A stretch of 5,801 nt of DNA from Treponema sp. UBA3870 (GTDB lineage Bacteria; Spirochaetota; Spirochaetia; Treponematales; Treponemataceae): the NCBI GenBank assembly GCA_002392275.1, contig DGGQ01000091.1:1-5801 (forward strand), written 5' to 3'. The notes beneath the pieces were generated by a model that saw nothing but the letters and a program-made list of their open reading frames with translations, did not search any database and had not been told where the DNA came from. This document shows, in pieces, positions 5,787 to 5,801 of the stretch (positions are counted from its first letter, which is position 1; every line of letters starts with the position of its first letter). Made by a program: the position numbers and the translations under genes.

Positions 5787-5801
5787 CTCACGGCTTTATG
5801 A

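Noticed and set aside
5156..5791. Minus-strand open frame of 211 codons opposite the PilZ gene
   Set aside because: His/Leu/Arg-rich shadow with no start signals; the plus strand carries recognisable PilZ motifs.

Overview
The window looks like chromosomal DNA from a host-associated Treponema-type spirochaete. This is inferred from the style of the proteins: a Treponema-like beta-rich surface lipoprotein, a sulfatase-modifying-factor (SUMF1/FGE) domain remnant, and a PilZ protein with a receiver-like N-terminal half. No single diagnostic marker fixes the species. The only full-length housekeeping gene is htpG.

The left part lies on the minus strand. Positions 101-782 hold a compact toxin-antitoxin-like pair: a 91-residue putative antitoxin overlapping by 17 nt a 140-residue PIN-domain protein. 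Upstream of it (854 to about 2235) is a broken locus. It starts with a lipoprotein signal sequence, shifts frame at a run of eight A, continues as about 320 residues of a beta-rich surface lipoprotein, and stops exactly where the last quarter or so of a SUMF1/FGE domain begins in another frame. The join falls on a 6-nt stretch compatible with both genes, so two unrelated genes appear to have been joined by a deletion.

The centre (2328-4298, minus) is a complete HtpG (Hsp90) chaperone gene of 656 codons, with its own promoter, ribosome binding site and a strong intrinsic terminator. It appears to be monocistronic.

Between htpG and the next gene (4299-4814) lie two diverging promoters and, between them, a GC-rich, highly structured segment (about 4479-4621) made of nested inverted repeats. 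It has no credible coding content and resembles a dispersed intergenic element.

The right part (4815-5758, plus) is a PilZ-family gene behind a near-consensus sigma-70-type promoter. Its frame is interrupted at a run of seven A. Adding one A restores a continuous protein of about 314 residues, with a receiver-like N-terminal half, a PilZ domain and a charged helical tail. The two homopolymer frameshifts (A8 in the lipoprotein, A7 in PilZ) are the main interpretive question: sequencing error, slippage-based switching, or decay.

No complete new system is evident. The points most worth checking are the structured intergenic element, the A7 and A8 frameshifts, and the lipoprotein/FGE junction.
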